A DNA stretch of 64,000 bases from PALSA-911 sp963839645. GTDB taxonomy: Bacteria; Pseudomonadota; Alphaproteobacteria; Acetobacterales; Acetobacteraceae. Each line of letters opens with the position of its first letter. Position 1 is the first letter of the stretch. The notes beneath the pieces are model-generated. The model was not told where the DNA came from and made no database searches. It was given only the letters and a program-made list of their open reading frames with translations. Position numbers and translations under genes: made by a program. The stretch covers positions 806,001-870,000 of the forward strand of contig CAWIVZ010000008.1 of NCBI GenBank assembly GCA_963839645.1, in the 5' to 3' direction. Shown here one piece after another: positions 8,033-17,538 of this stretch.

Positions 8033-10790
8033 TCAGGCGATCCGCTGCAAGGCGGCGTCCAGGCGGGTGATCTCCTCGCGATAGGCGGCCAGGCGTTCGC
8101 GGTTTTCCTCCACCACTTCCTCGGGGGCGCGGCGGACGAAATCGGCGTTTTCGAGTTTCTTCACCACCTTGTCCGCCTCATTGGCCGCCTTGGCGCGGTC
8201 CTTCGACAGGCGGGCGCGCTCGGTCGCGATGTCGATCAGCCCGGCCAGCGGCAGGATCACGGTCGCCTCGTCCACCACGATCTGCGCCGCACCCTTCGGC
8301 ATCTCCCCTTGCAGCGGCGAGAGGCTTTCGGCGCGCCCGAGGCGGCGGATGGCGTCCATCCAGCGAGCGCCGCGGGCGAGCGTTTCCGGGCTGGCGTCGC
8401 GCAGCAGGATCGGCGCCAGCGTCGCCGGCGGGACATTCATTTCCGCGCGCACCGTGCGCAATTCGGTGATCAGCTTCACCACCCAGCCGAGTTCCGCCCG
8501 CGCCGCCTCCGCGTCCGTCACGGCCACCGGTTGCGGCCAGGCGGTGCCGATCAGGCTGCATTCCGCACCGTAGCCGAAGCTGTGCCACAGCTCCTCGGTC
8601 ACGAACGGCATCGCCGGATGCAGCAGGCGCAGGATGGTGCCGAGCACATGGGCGGCGGTTTTGCGGACCTCATTGGCGGCCGCGAGTGTCGCCTTCCAGC
8701 AGCACGGGCTTGGCGAATTCGACGAACCAGTCGCAGAACAAATTCCAAGTGAAACGGTATCCGGCGCCGGCGTATTCGTCGAAGCGGTAGATCTCCAGCG
8801 CCGCCGTCGCCTCGGCGATCGCGGCGTTGGCGGCATCCAGGATCCAGCGGTTCAGCGGCAGTTTGGCACTGGCAGGATCGAAGGCTGGGTCGGGCACGAC
8901 CTGGTTCATCTCGCAGAAACGCGCCGCGTTCCATAGTTTCGTCACGAAGCTTCGGTTGGACTCGACGCGCGACGGGCCGAGCTTGATGTCGCGGCCGGGG
9001 CCGGCGAGCGAGCAGATGGTAAAGCGCAGCGCGTCCGTGCCGTAGGCGTCGATCAGTTCCAGCGGGTCGATGACGTTGCCCTTGGACTTGGACATCTTCT
9101 GGCCGCGCTCGTCGCGCACCAGGCCGTGGATGTAGACGGTGCGGAACGGCACGTCGCCCATGAAATGCAGGCCCATCATCATCATCCGGGCGACCCAGAA
9201 GAAGATGATGTCGAAGCCCGTGACCAGCACGTCGCCGGGGTAGTAGCGCGCGACCTCGGGCTTCTTCTCCGGCCAGCCAAGGGTGGAGAACGGCCAGAGC
9301 GCGGAACTGAACCAGGTGTCCAGCACGTCGTCGTCGCGCGTGAGGGGTTCGATGCGGCCGTAATGGTCGCGCGCCTCGGCCTCGGCCTCGGCTTGCGTGC
9401 GGGCGACGAAGACGCGGCCATCCGGGCCGTACCAGGCGGGGATGCGATGACCCCACCAAAGCTGGCGGCTGATGCACCAGGGCTGGATGTCGCGCATCCA
9501 GCTGAAGAAGGTGTTTTCCCATTGCTTGGGCACGAAGACGGTGCGCCCGGTTTCCACCGCCTCGATCGCCGGCTTGGCGAGTTCGGCGGCGTTGCAATAC
9601 CACTGCACCGTCATCAGCGGCTCGATCGGCACGCCGGAGCGGTCGCCGTGCGGCACCTGGTGCGTGTGCGGCTCGATCTTCGCCAGCAGGCCGAGGCGGG
9701 TGAGTTCGGCGACGATGGCTTTGCGGGCGGCGAAGCGTTCCACCCCTTCCAACGTCTGCACGAAGCCGGGATTGGCGATTTCGCGGATTTCCGGCCAGAT
9801 CTCGTCGCCGGTTTCCGGGTCCTTGCGGGCCGGGATCGGGTCGATCGACATGGCGTGCAGATCGTCGCGGATTTCCGCCAGGGTGACGTGGGCCTCGCGG
9901 TCCAGCACGGACGGCATCGGCAAATCGTGGCGCTGGCCGACGATGAAATCGTTGAAATCATGCGCGGGGGTGATCTTCACCGCGCCGGTGCCCTTTTCCG
10001 GGTCGGCGTAGGTGTCGGCCACGATCGGGATGAGGCGGCCGACGAGCGGCAGAATGGCATGCCTGCCGATCAGGTGGGCGAGCGTCGGGTTCTCCGGATG
10101 CACCGCCACCGCGGTGTCGCCGAGCATGGTTTCCGGGCGGGTGGTGGCGACGGTGATGAACTGGCCGGGCTCGTCCTGGATCGGATAGGTGATGTACCAG
10201 AGGCTGCCCTTCACCTCGGTGTTCTCGACCTCGAGATCGGAGATCGCCGACTGGAATTTCGGGTCCCAGTTCACCAGCCGCTTGTCGCGGTAGATCAGGC
10301 CCTGGCGGTACAGGGTGACGAACACCTCCCGCACGGCGGCCGAGAGGCCATCATCCATGGTGAAGCGTTCGCGCGGCCAATCGAGCGAGGCGCCGAGGCG
10401 GCGGAGCTGGCGGGTGATGGTGCCGCCCGATTCCGCCTTCCACTGCCAGACCCGCTCGAGGAACGCCTCGCGGCCCAAGGCTTGGCGGGAGATGCCCTGC
10501 TCGGCCAGCAGACGTTCGACCACCATCTGGGTGGCGATGCCGGCATGGTCGGTGCCGGGCTGCCAGAGCGCATCGCGGCCCTGCATGCGGCGCCAGCGGA
10601 CCAGCGCATCCTGCAGAGTGAAGGTGAGCGCGTGGCCCATGTGCAGGCTGCCGGTGACGTTCGGCGGCGGGATCATGATGGTGAAAGGTTGAGCGTTGGA
10701 GGCGGGATCGGCCGCGAAGGCGCCGGATTTCTCCCAGCCTTCATACAGCCGGGTTTCGGTCTCGTTCGGCGAATGGGTCTTGTTCAACAT
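8033..10790 (-). CDS. valS: Valyl-tRNA synthetase, one frameshift
   Basis: Charges tRNA-Val. The class I HIGH motif is in PPNVTGSLHMGHA (42-54) and KMSKS in GQKMSKSKGN. The editing (CP1) domain includes ATTRPETMLGDTAVAVHP and GTGAVKITPAHDFNDF; the C terminus has the anticodon-binding block and a coiled-coil arm rich in E, R and K. The reading frame breaks near 8687 in the sequence after FAKPVLLEGD; removing one base rejoins AAANEVRKTAAHVLG and yields 918 residues, as expected. Because valS is essential, a base error is far likelier than a true mutation. It lies in a minus-strand run tolC, popZ-like, valS, protease. Confidence 0.93.
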
Positions 10791-10897
10791 GTCGGGTATC
10801 CGCAAGGCGCCCCTGCGGCGGGGCGGAAAGGCCGGGAATGGATGGCAACGGGCAGGAACGCCCCGGGTGCCGAGAGCCGGGTGCCGTGAGCCGGCGG

Positions 10898-11494
10898 TCA
10901 GGAAAGGGCGCGCGCGACCACCCGCTCCAAGCTCAGAACGGACCAGGCGTTCCACCATCGGGGGCAGGTTTTCGTCCAGCCATTGCTTGAGTAGCGGACG
11001 AATTTCGCCGCGCACGATGTCCTCGATCGTCGGACCGCCCGAATAGACCTGCGTCGAGCGTTCCGCGGCGATCGAGCGGACCAGGGTGCCGACCGACGAT
11101 GCGGCGGCGGCGGCGGCGGCGGGTGCTACCAGCGACGGCTCCCTGACCGGCTCATTGGGCGCCGGGGCCGGTGCATCCGCCATGGTTGGCGCGATCGCCG
11201 TGAGGATGGTCCGGACCCAGGCCATGCGGGGCCGGCTCGGGTTCGAGATGCGACAAGGGCTGCTCCGCCGGCGGGTTGTTCGGGTGCGGCTCGGGGTCGG
11301 GCAGCATCATGGAGGCGTCCAGCATGAGAACATCGCCTGCCGAGCTGCTCTACCGCCGGCGGGGCGTGCGCGGCGGGGTCATCCTCGCTGAGGATCCGGC
11401 GGATCGAGGCAAGGATATCCTCCATCGACGGATCACCGGCATTCGCCGGTGCCGGCTCCCTCGGAAGGTCCTTGGATGGGTCGGATGAGGTCAT
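10898..11494 (-). pseudogene. popZ: PopZ-type DUF2497 protein, interrupted by several frameshifts
   Basis: The N terminus carries the diagnostic DPSMEDILASIRRILSEDD, and the C terminus carries GPTIEDIVRGEIRPLLKQWL followed by DENLPPMVERLVRSEL, the two conserved ends of DUF2497/PopZ proteins that organise the cell pole. Between them the frame changes near 11338 (to DVLMLDASMMLPD) and again between about 11250 and 11170. Near 10930 CTTGG replaces CTGG; correcting that gives a natural ending, ERVVARALS plus stop at 10898. The middle is Pro/Ala-rich as usual for the family. Position between tolC and valS is typical of alphaproteobacteria. At least three breaks make the exact sequence unreliable. 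Confidence 0.72.
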
Positions 11495-11579
11495 CGGATC
11501 GAGGATCCCGCATTTTACTGATCAATAGATGAATTTCTGCCGGCAAGCGGCAGTCCGGCAAACGAAAATCGGCGGCGCC

Positions 11580-13095
11580 TCAGCGGCCCGGCTGGTCGGT
11601 GGCCTGGTCGCCGGTGCCGATCCACTTGTTGCGAACCGCATTATAGTACGCCGTGTCGTCGTAGTAGGCGACGGGCAGGCTGAGATCCTTCGCCGTGAGC
11701 CGGCCAACCGCGGCGGCCACGGTATAGGATTGCCGGACCACGGCGGCCAGGTTCTGCACCAGCGAGCAATTGCGAATTCAGCAGGGTCTGCTGCGCGTTC
11801 AGCACGTCCAGAGTGGTGCGGCTGCCGACGATCGCCTCCCGCTGCACGCCTTCCAGCGCGATCTGGTTGGCGCGGATCTGTGCGCGGGTGCTTTCCGCCT
11901 GGGCGCGGTTGGAGACCAGCGTCTCCCAGGCTTCGACCGCCTGCTGCTGGGCGGTGCGCTTGGCATCGTCCACGGAGCGGGCGGTCGCCTGCTGCTGCTG
12001 GCGGGCCTGGCGCACAGTGGCATACTCGGCGCCGCCCTGGTACAGCGGCACCGACACCACGGCGCCCACCTGGTAGCCGTTGGTGTTGTTATGCGCGCTG
12101 CTGGCGTTCGCCTGCTGGAAGACCTGCCCCTGCAGCGAGACCGTCGGCATCAGCGCGGCGAACTGGACATCCACGTTGTCCTTCGCCGCGGCATCGTCGA
12201 ACAACGCGGCCACGACCGAGGGATTGTTGGTCCGGGCCAGGACGGCGGTCTCGTTCTGGTTCTTCATCGGCAGCTTCAGCGGTTGCGGCTCGATCAGATC
12301 GGGCGGCGGCAGGAAGCCCACCGCTTTCTGGAACGCGGAACGGGCGATCTGCAGATCGCCGAGGGCGCGTTCGCGGTCCGCCGTGGCGCCAGCGAGCGCC
12401 GCCTCGGCCTGCGCGACGTCGGTGCGGGTGATCTCGCCCACCCGGAAACGGTCGTTCGTGGCCTGCAACTGGCGCGCGAGCACCTGTTCGTTGTTAACGC
12501 GCAGCCCCAGCGTCTGCTGCGCCTGGATCAGGTTGACATAGGCGTTCACGGTGTCGGTCATCGCCGTCTGCTCGGCGACGATCAGGCGGGCGCGCTCGGC
12601 CATCACCGCATTGTCGGCCTTGTTCAGGGCGGCGCGGGTCTTGCCGCCGGTATAGACAGGCTGGGTGACGGTGCCCGAAGCGACGCCGATGGTGCGCAGG
12701 GTCCGCTGGTTGTTATAGATGCCGCCGTTCGTGGCGAGCCATTGCCGGCTGTAGCCATCGCCGTAGCCCGCCTGGCCGGCCAGCGAGACCTGGGGCCGCC
12801 AGCCAGCCAGCGCCTGCGGCACCCCTTCGTCGGTCGCCCGCAGCTTGGCACGCTCGGCCTGCAGGGCGGGATTGTTGGCATAGGACGCGGCCAGGGCATC
12901 CGTCAGCGTGCGGATGCGCGCCGTGCCGAAGCTGGCCGGCTGCGGATTGGTGGTGACGGGCGTGCCCGGCTTGCCGGCCGCCGGCTGCGCGCGGGAGGGC
13001 TGGCCCCCGGTTTGGGCAACGGCGTGCCGGATCACGGGTGGCGAGGCCGCAAGCGCCACACCCAGACCGACAATCAAACCATGACGCAAACGCAT
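11580..13095 (-). CDS. tolC: TolC-family outer-membrane channel, one frameshift
   Basis: Outer-membrane component of type I secretion and multidrug efflux, forming the trimeric barrel and alpha-helical tunnel. A signal peptide (MRLRHGLIVGLGVALAA, cleavage after HAVAQ) is followed by a linker and two outer-membrane efflux repeats: ALAASYANNPALQAERAKL and later APNPTVVAA-like AALFDDAAAKDNV. Family blocks include LNAQQTLLNSQLL and VVSVPLYQGGAEY. The frame breaks near 11764, where one extra base replaces QLLLVQNLA; correction extends the protein through RLTAKDLSLPVAYYDDT to a stop at 11580, giving 504 residues. Efflux partners are not nearby. Confidence 0.9.
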
Positions 13096-13293
13096 GCTTA
13101 ACTTCCCGTGTTATCCGAGGGCGCCACCGCGGCAGAGCCAGGCGCCTTCATACCGGCGAGCCTGCCAACATGTGCCACAGCGACGAACCGGACGCCAATT
13201 CTTTGCCAACGCAAGCCACGCCAAGCCGGCCCCGGCATGGTTCGCAGCCTATCGCAGGAAATCCCGGCAAGGTCTTCAAAAGGCGAAGAGGTA

Positions 13294-13986
13294 TCAAAAA
13301 ACAAAGCTGGGTGCCGGCAACAGGGCGGGGATCAGCGGCGTGGCGCAATCAAACATCGGCTGGGCCCGCAGCCCGGCCGGGGTCAGTTCGGCCAGCACGG
13401 CATGGCCGAAATCGCTTTCACCGCGCTGGACCGTCACCAGCCGCCCGGTGTCCGGACGCAGCTGGGACACGATCGCCGGGGGAATGTCGCGCACCGCCCC
13501 CTCGATCAGGATCAGGTCGTACGGCGCATACTCCGCCCAGCCGGCGGCAAGCTTGCCGGACAGCAAGGTGACGCCCGGCGCCTCGCTGGCCAGCGCCGTG
13601 CGCGCCAAACCGAGCAATGCGGCATCTTCTTCCAGGGCGAACACCCTGGCGCCGCAATCGGCCAGAACCGCCGCGCCGTAGCCGGCCCCCGCCCCAATCA
13701 CCAGCGCACGATCGCCCGGCAGTGGCGCTGTCAGCTGGATCAGACGCGCCACCACCATCGGCTCGGTCAGCACGCGGCCGTTGCCGAGCGGCACGTCCTC
13801 GTCACAATAGGCCTGCGCAGCCAGGGCCGCCGGCAGGAAGCATTCCCGACGAAGCCGGCGCATGGAGGCAAGGATGCGGGGATCGGTCACCTTGTTGGGG
13901 CGAACCTGGCTGTCGACCATCCGGGTCCTGGCGTCGGCGAAGTCGCCAGCTTCATCGAGAACGGCTGCATCCGGCATATCGGTCAT
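13294..13986 (-). CDS. pcm: Protein-L-isoaspartate O-methyltransferase family
   Basis: SAM-dependent methyltransferase of the PCMT family, 230 residues from the ATG at 13986 (MTDMPDAAVLDEAGD). Typical blocks are ARTRMVDSQVRPNKVTD at the N terminus, REPVVVARL-like LTEPMVVARLIQLT, the SAM motif VIGAGAGYGAAVLA, and YDLILIEGAVRDIP. The usual Thr/Ser-Gly-Tyr of the SAM loop is replaced by AGAGYG. It repairs isoaspartyl residues in bona fide members; in this alphaproteobacterial subgroup, commonly upstream of tolC, the activity is less certain. A 198-base gap with the probable tolC promoter separates it from tolC. Confidence 0.85.
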   Translation of the reverse strand: MTDMPDAAVLDEAGDFADARTRMVDSQVRPNKVTDPRILASMRRLRRECFLPAALAAQAYCDEDVPLGNGRVLTEPMVVARLIQLTAPLPGDRALVIGAGAGYGAAVLADCGARVFALEEDAALLGLARTALASEAPGVTLLSGKLAAGWAEYAPYDLILIEGAVRDIPPAIVSQLRPDTGRLVTVQRGESDFGHAVLAELTPAGLRAQPMFDCATPLIPALLPAPSFVF

Positions 13987-14153
13987 GTATGGCTCGCGCT
14001 GATCCAAAAGGAAGTCGAGCTTATATAGGCACCTGCGCCGGCGCGCCACCGAACTTGCGGTTTATGCGCAGGGTGCACCAGCACGCGTGCCAGCAGATTA
14101 AATTTATGTGGATTGCCAATCGGCGGCATCTTAGGGCAAACAACCGCCGCGAA

Positions 14154-14227
14154 GGTCCGGTGGCAGAGTGGTGATGCAGAGGACTGCAAATCCTTGAATG
14201 CCGGTTCGATTCCGGCCCGGACCTCCA
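14154..14227 (+). tRNA. tRNA-Cys (GCA)
   Basis: A complete 74-base cloverleaf. The acceptor stem GGTCCGG pairs with CCGGACC, followed by discriminator T and an encoded CCA. The anticodon loop CTGCAAA has anticodon GCA at 14186-14188 on a five-base stem, and the T arm contains GGTTCGATTCC. It is the only tRNA found in the window and is co-directional with rpmE downstream. Confidence 0.97.
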
Positions 14228-14394
14228 AACTTCGCCCCAAACTTCAACAGTTCGGTGGCGGCCGAGCCGATTGCGCCCCGCACGCGCAGCTTGCGCGCCG
14301 GAAAGATCGCGATTGCGGCGAGCCGCCTGCGGCGCTATACGGCGCCGCTTGTGCGGCCGGTCGGGATCGGCGGCGCCAGACAGGAAGCAGCAAC

Positions 14395-14619
14395 ATGAAG
14401 CCGGGCATTCACCCCGAATACCACGAGATCAACATCATCATGACCGATGGCACCGAGTTCAAGACGCGCTCCTGCATGGGCAAGCCGGGCGATACGCTGC
14501 GTCTGGACATCGATCCGAAGTCACATCCGGCCTGGACCGGCGTGCAGCGCATGATGGACACCGGCGGTCAGGTCGCGAAGTTCAACAAGAAGTTCGCCGG
14601 GCTCGGCATGAAGAAGTAA
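14395..14619 (+). CDS. rpmE: 50S ribosomal protein L31
   Basis: Ribosomal protein L31, 74 residues: MKPGIHPEYHEINIIMTDGT at the start and DTGGQVAKFNKKFAGLG at the end. It lacks the CxxC zinc pairs of the zinc-binding L31 and has the alphaproteobacterial layout with GDTLRLDIDPKSHPAWTG. The ATG at 14395 has AGGAAG eight bases upstream. The ORF extends in frame upstream through the tRNA, but that extension is not coding. Confidence 0.95.
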   Translation: MKPGIHPEYHEINIIMTDGTEFKTRSCMGKPGDTLRLDIDPKSHPAWTGVQRMMDTGGQVAKFNKKFAGLGMKK

Positions 14620-14673
14620 GCCGCTAGCCAGGCGTATCGCTGAGCCTCAGCTGCGCGCGGCAAAGCGCCGTCC

Positions 14674-14703
14674 CTTGAAGCAGCCGGGCAACGTTTGCCA
14701 TTT
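14674..14703 (+). promoter_or_regulatory. Candidate heat-shock (RpoH) promoter of hsp20
   Basis: CTTGAA at 14674-14679 followed after 18 bases by CCATTT at 14698-14703 resembles alphaproteobacterial sigma-32 promoters (CTTGAA-type -35, C/T-rich AT -10). It lies about 100 bases upstream of the small heat-shock gene. The match was found by eye and is not proven. Confidence 0.4.
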
Positions 14704-14748
14704 CTGGAGTGTCGGGATGCCCAATCGGGGTTCCGGGGCTTCACCGGG

Positions 14749-14803
14749 CCGGCCCATGCGGGCGGCCCATGACGCAGACCTTGCTCTTGCAGGAGGTTTG
14801 TTC
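14749..14803 (+). promoter_or_regulatory. Candidate ROSE-like RNA thermometer in hsp20 5' leader
   Basis: The leader contains a GC hairpin at about 14749-14770, then TTGCT at 14781-14785 placed five bases before the strong Shine-Dalgarno AGGAGG (14791-14796). A U(U/C)GCU element upstream of the ribosome-binding site is the hallmark of ROSE thermometers on alphaproteobacterial small heat-shock mRNAs. The fold was judged by eye only. Confidence 0.4.
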
Positions 14804-15287
14804 ATGACCACGTTCGACTTTGCGCCCTTGTTCCGTACCGCCATCGGCTTCGACCGGCTGGCCCGTCATGGTCGGACAGCGCCGCGTGCCGCCGAGACGC
14901 CAGTCGCTATCCCCCCTACAACATCGAGAAGACCGGCGACGACACCTATCGCCTGACCATGGCGGTGGCTGGTTTCCGTCCGGAGGAGCTCGACATGACG
15001 GTGCAAGGACAACACCCTGGTCGTCACCGGCCGGGTCGCGGAGGACGGCCAGAAGCGCCGAAATCCTGTATCGCGGCATCGCCGCGCGTGCGTTCGAGCG
15101 CCGGTTCGTGCTCGCCGACCATATCGTGGTCGAGGGCGCGGATCTGCAGCAACGGCCTGCTGCATGTCGGCCTGAAGCGGGTGGTGCCGGAGGCGCTGAA
15201 GCCGCGCCGGATCGCGATCGGCAACGCGGCCAGCCGCGCCGGCGATCGCCAACGACCGCAGCAGGCGCGCCGTCACAGGCGGCCTGA
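14804..15287 (+). pseudogene. Small heat-shock protein Hsp20/IbpA family, multiple frameshifts
   Basis: Alpha-crystallin-domain chaperone that holds unfolded proteins. The start MTTFDFAPLFRTAIGFDRLA is typical of IbpA-like proteins and has AGGAGG seven bases upstream. Later pieces in shifting frames are RYPPYNIEKTGDDTYRL, MAVAGFRPEELDMTVQ, DNTLVVTGRVAEDGQ, ILYRGIAARAFERRF and GLLHVGLKRVVPEALKPRR. Breaks fall near 14870-14895, 15004, 15061, 15147 and probably 15238; the most plausible end is the stop at 15287. The correct length would be about 160 residues. The conserved pieces are all in order and close together, so this is probably one functional gene damaged by sequence error. Confidence 0.75.
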
Positions 15288-15383
15288 CGGACGCAATCGG
15301 CCGCGCCGATGGAGCGGCCGAGCGGCGGCTGCCGCTGCATGGGCCGGCATCACGGGCCCCGTTTTCCGCCCCCATCTCGTCGC

Positions 15384-15578
15384 TCACCTGGTTTCGAAGA
15401 AGGCGTCGGCGGCGCTGCGGTGGCTGTGCTTGCGGCGCGATATCGGCCTCGACCCGGGCGATCTCGGTCTCGCAGCTCGTCGATATAGTCGTGCAGCTCC
15501 TCGATCCCGAGCGTGTCCAGCACCAGGCGTTCCAGCCGCGCGGCGTTGCCGCGCGGGCGTCGTCATCGTCGCGGCCAT
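15384..15578 (-). pseudogene. DUF1192 small protein, several frameshifts
   Basis: Reading through small frame changes gives the usual short DUF1192 protein: an acidic DDDDAR start, ARLERLVLDTLGIEELHDYI, then DELRDEIARVEADIA and the ending RKHSHRSAADAFFETR. This is a helical protein of about 62 residues of unknown function found in alphaproteobacteria. The ATG at 15578 has AGGAGG seven bases upstream. About four single-base breaks occur in under 200 bases. It converges with hsp20. Confidence 0.6.
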
Positions 15579-15608
15579 CGCTTCTTCCTCCTTTGCCGCC
15601 CGTCGGCC

Positions 15609-15716
15609 TCAGGCCCGACGCATGTCGACCGACAGATCATGCTTGCCACCTACCAAACCCTTGACCGCGTGCTTTGGCATCGTCATATCCCCGCTCTGTG
15701 CTCGCGTTTCGCTCAT
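15609..15716 (-). CDS. Possible 35-residue protein upstream of DUF1192
   Basis: An uninterrupted frame starting MSETRAQSGDMTMPKHAVKG and ending with a basic LSVDMRRA, 30 bases upstream of DUF1192 on the same strand. I do not recognise it. No convincing Shine-Dalgarno precedes it, and given the frequent frame errors here it could equally be the end of a larger broken gene or chance. Confidence 0.2.
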   Translation of the reverse strand: MSETRAQSGDMTMPKHAVKGLVGGKHDLSVDMRRA

Positions 15717-15790
15717 CGACGACGCCAGTTCGGCGCATGCCGCGATCGTCGGCCTGAGCGCGCCGGGCGTGACCGAGAAGTGTGACAGCC

Positions 15791-16369
15791 ATGACCCTGC
15801 CCCTGATGCCTAAAGCCACCGCCGTGTGGCTGATCGACAAGACCGCGCTGACCTTCACCCAGATCGCCGATTTCTGCGGCATGCATCCGCTGGAGATCCA
15901 GGCGATCGCCGACGGCGAGGTGGCGCAGGGCATCGTCGGCTACGATCCGGTGGCCAACGGCCAGGTCACGGCCGAGAACATCCGCCAGTGCGAGGCGGAC
16001 CCGAATGCGCGGCTGAAGCTGCTGCCGACCTCGCTGCCGATGCCGAAGCGGCTGCGCGGCTCGCGCTACACGCCGGTGGCCAAGCGCAACGACCGGCCGG
16101 ACGCGATCGCCTTCCTGCTGCGCAACTTCCCGCAGTTGACCGAAGCGCAGGTCGGCAAGCTGCTGGGCACGACCAAGGACACGATCCAGAAGGTGCGTGA
16201 GCGGACGCACTGGAACAGCGCGAACATCAAGCCGCGCGATCCGGTGATCCTGGGCCTGTGCAGCCAGACCGACCTGAATGCCGCGGTGACGCAGGCCAAT
16301 GAGCGGCTGGAGCGCGAGGGCCGCGCGGTGCCCGTGCCGCCGCCGCCGGAGGCAGACGAGGCCGCCTGA
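15791..16369 (+). CDS. trcR: Cell-cycle transcriptional regulator TrcR (DUF1013)
   Basis: A 192-residue protein of the alphaproteobacterial DUF1013 family, called TrcR in Caulobacter. It opens MTLPLMPKATAVWLIDKTAL, then FTQIADFCGMHPLEIQAIAD and GEVAQGIVGYDPVANGQVT, a helix-turn-helix-like region. A second conserved block, PDAIAFLLRNFPQLTEAQVG followed by KLLGTTKDTIQKVRERTHWN, resembles another DNA-binding helix pair. The tail is Pro/Glu-rich. The ATG at 15791 fits the family N terminus better than the GTG at 15782. It is intact although its neighbours are not. Function comes from family knowledge. Confidence 0.88.
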   Translation: MTLPLMPKATAVWLIDKTALTFTQIADFCGMHPLEIQAIADGEVAQGIVGYDPVANGQVTAENIRQCEADPNARLKLLPTSLPMPKRLRGSRYTPVAKRNDRPDAIAFLLRNFPQLTEAQVGKLLGTTKDTIQKVRERTHWNSANIKPRDPVILGLCSQTDLNAAVTQANERLEREGRAVPVPPPPEADEAA

Positions 16370-16447
16370 ACGCGGCCTCGCAAGAGACAGGGGAACAGGC
16401 TCGGTCCGATGAGTTGGGTTGGATGTCGGGGCTCAGTGCATACCTGG

Positions 16448-16619
16448 CTAGCCACGGTGCTGCAGCCGCTCCATCTCTTCCTTCAGCCGCAAGCTTTTCG
16501 ATTTTCAGGCGCGACAGCATTTCGCTGTCGGGCCGGGGGCGGTGGTCTTCGTCGGAGATCCGCGATCTCCAGGCCAGCGTGGCGATCCTTCAAGGCTTCG
16601 AGGCGGGAATCAGGCTCAT
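16448..16619 (-). pseudogene. DUF465 (YdcH-like) protein, frameshifted
   Basis: Fragments in order are SRLEALKDRHAGLE, SDEDHRPRPDSEMLSRLKI and, after removing one T from CTTG, EKLRLKEEMERLQHRG and stop. This is the DUF465 helical-hairpin pattern, about 56 residues, of unknown function. The ATG at 16619 is preceded by AAAGGAGG. Two or three single-base breaks are needed, one right after the start. It diverges from the intact DUF465 gene at 16796. Confidence 0.6.
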
Positions 16620-16795
16620 GGACGGCCTCCTTTGTCGATCCGTCCGGACGCGGACGCAACACCCGATGGTCACAGCAAGCGTAATACAATCGGCGGTCCA
16701 CGCTCCATAATTCGCGTGAGGGCCGGTAAAACATTGTGCCGGCGGTGACGCTCAGGCGCTGCACGGACCGGTATCTTTCGTGGTAATCGGTTGCC

Positions 16796-16999
16796 ATGCT
16801 GACCGATCGGGACACATTGCTGCGCAAGCTGCACGAACTGCGGAGCGAGCACCGCGACCTCGATACGGTGATCGCGCGCCTGGCCGAGCCGGGGCCGATC
16901 GACCAGTTGCAGCTGCAGCGGCTGAAGAAGCGCAAGCTGATGCTGAAGGACGAGATCGCCTGGCTGGAGAGCCGGTTGATCCCCGACAACATCGCCTGA
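16796..16999 (+). CDS. DUF465 (YdcH-like) protein
   Basis: An intact 67-residue DUF465 protein: LLRKLHELRSEHRDLDTVIA, then LQLQRLKKRKLMLKDEIAWL. It is predicted to be a short two-helix coiled coil; the biochemical role is not established. It sits 35 bases before purE on the same strand, an arrangement common in alphaproteobacteria, and has a second, damaged DUF465 gene diverging from it. Confidence 0.85.
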   Translation: MLTDRDTLLRKLHELRSEHRDLDTVIARLAEPGPIDQLQLQRLKKRKLMLKDEIAWLESRLIPDNIA

Positions 17000-17034
17000 T
17001 CTGGCAATCCGGTCCGGATCGGAAGGAGCGCAGC

Positions 17035-17515
17035 GTGGCGCCACTGGTCGGCATCATCATGGGCAGCCAGTCCGACTGGCCGACCATGCGCCATGCCGCG
17101 GAGATGCTGACGCGGCTGGGCGTGCCGCACGAGACGCCGGATCGTCTCGGCCCATCGCACGCCCGACCGGCTGCGCGACTATGCCACGCCGGCACACGGC
17201 GCGGGGCCTGCGCGTGATCATCGCCGGCGCCGGCGGGGCGGCGCATCTGCCCGGCATGTGCGCGGCCTGGACGCCGCTGCCGGTGCTGGGCGTGCCGGTC
17301 GAATCGCACGCCTGAAGGGCATGGACAGCCTGCTGTCGATCGTGCAGATGCCGGCCGGCATTCCGGTGGGCACGCTGGCGATCGGCCGCGCCGGCGCGAT
17401 CAACGCCGCCCTGCTCGCCGCCGCGATCCTGGCCGCCACCGATCCGGCGCTGGCCGCCCGGCTGGACGCGCTGCGGGCGGAGCAGACGGCCGTCGGTGGC
17501 GCTGGAACCGGTTGA
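17035..17515 (+). pseudogene. purE: N5-carboxyaminoimidazole ribonucleotide mutase, frameshifted
   Basis: Purine biosynthesis: rearranges N5-CAIR to CAIR. The start GTG at 17035 has AAGGAG six bases upstream and gives VAPLVGIIMGSQSDWPTMRH. Further pieces in shifting frames are TRIVSAHRTPDRLRDYAT, GLRVIIAGAGGAAHLPGM, PLPVLGVPVES and ALKGMDSLLSIVQMPAGIPV, then TLAIGRAGAINAALLAAAIL, the complete PurE core including the SAHRTP and AHLPGM active-site segments. Breaks are near 17139-17150, 17190-17210 and 17312. The gene is normally essential for purine prototrophy and forms a pair with purK, so sequence error is the likeliest cause. Confidence 0.8.
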
Positions 17516-17538
17516 CACCGCGGAAGAAGCCGCCGCGC

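Noticed and set aside
9126..10889. 587-codon plus-strand frame opposite valS
   Set aside because: Antisense shadow of valS with arginine- and histidine-rich composition and no family resemblance.
14113..14394. N-terminal extension of L31 through the tRNA gene
   Set aside because: The in-frame upstream codons run through a tRNA-Cys gene; the ATG at 14395 has a good Shine-Dalgarno and matches L31 length.
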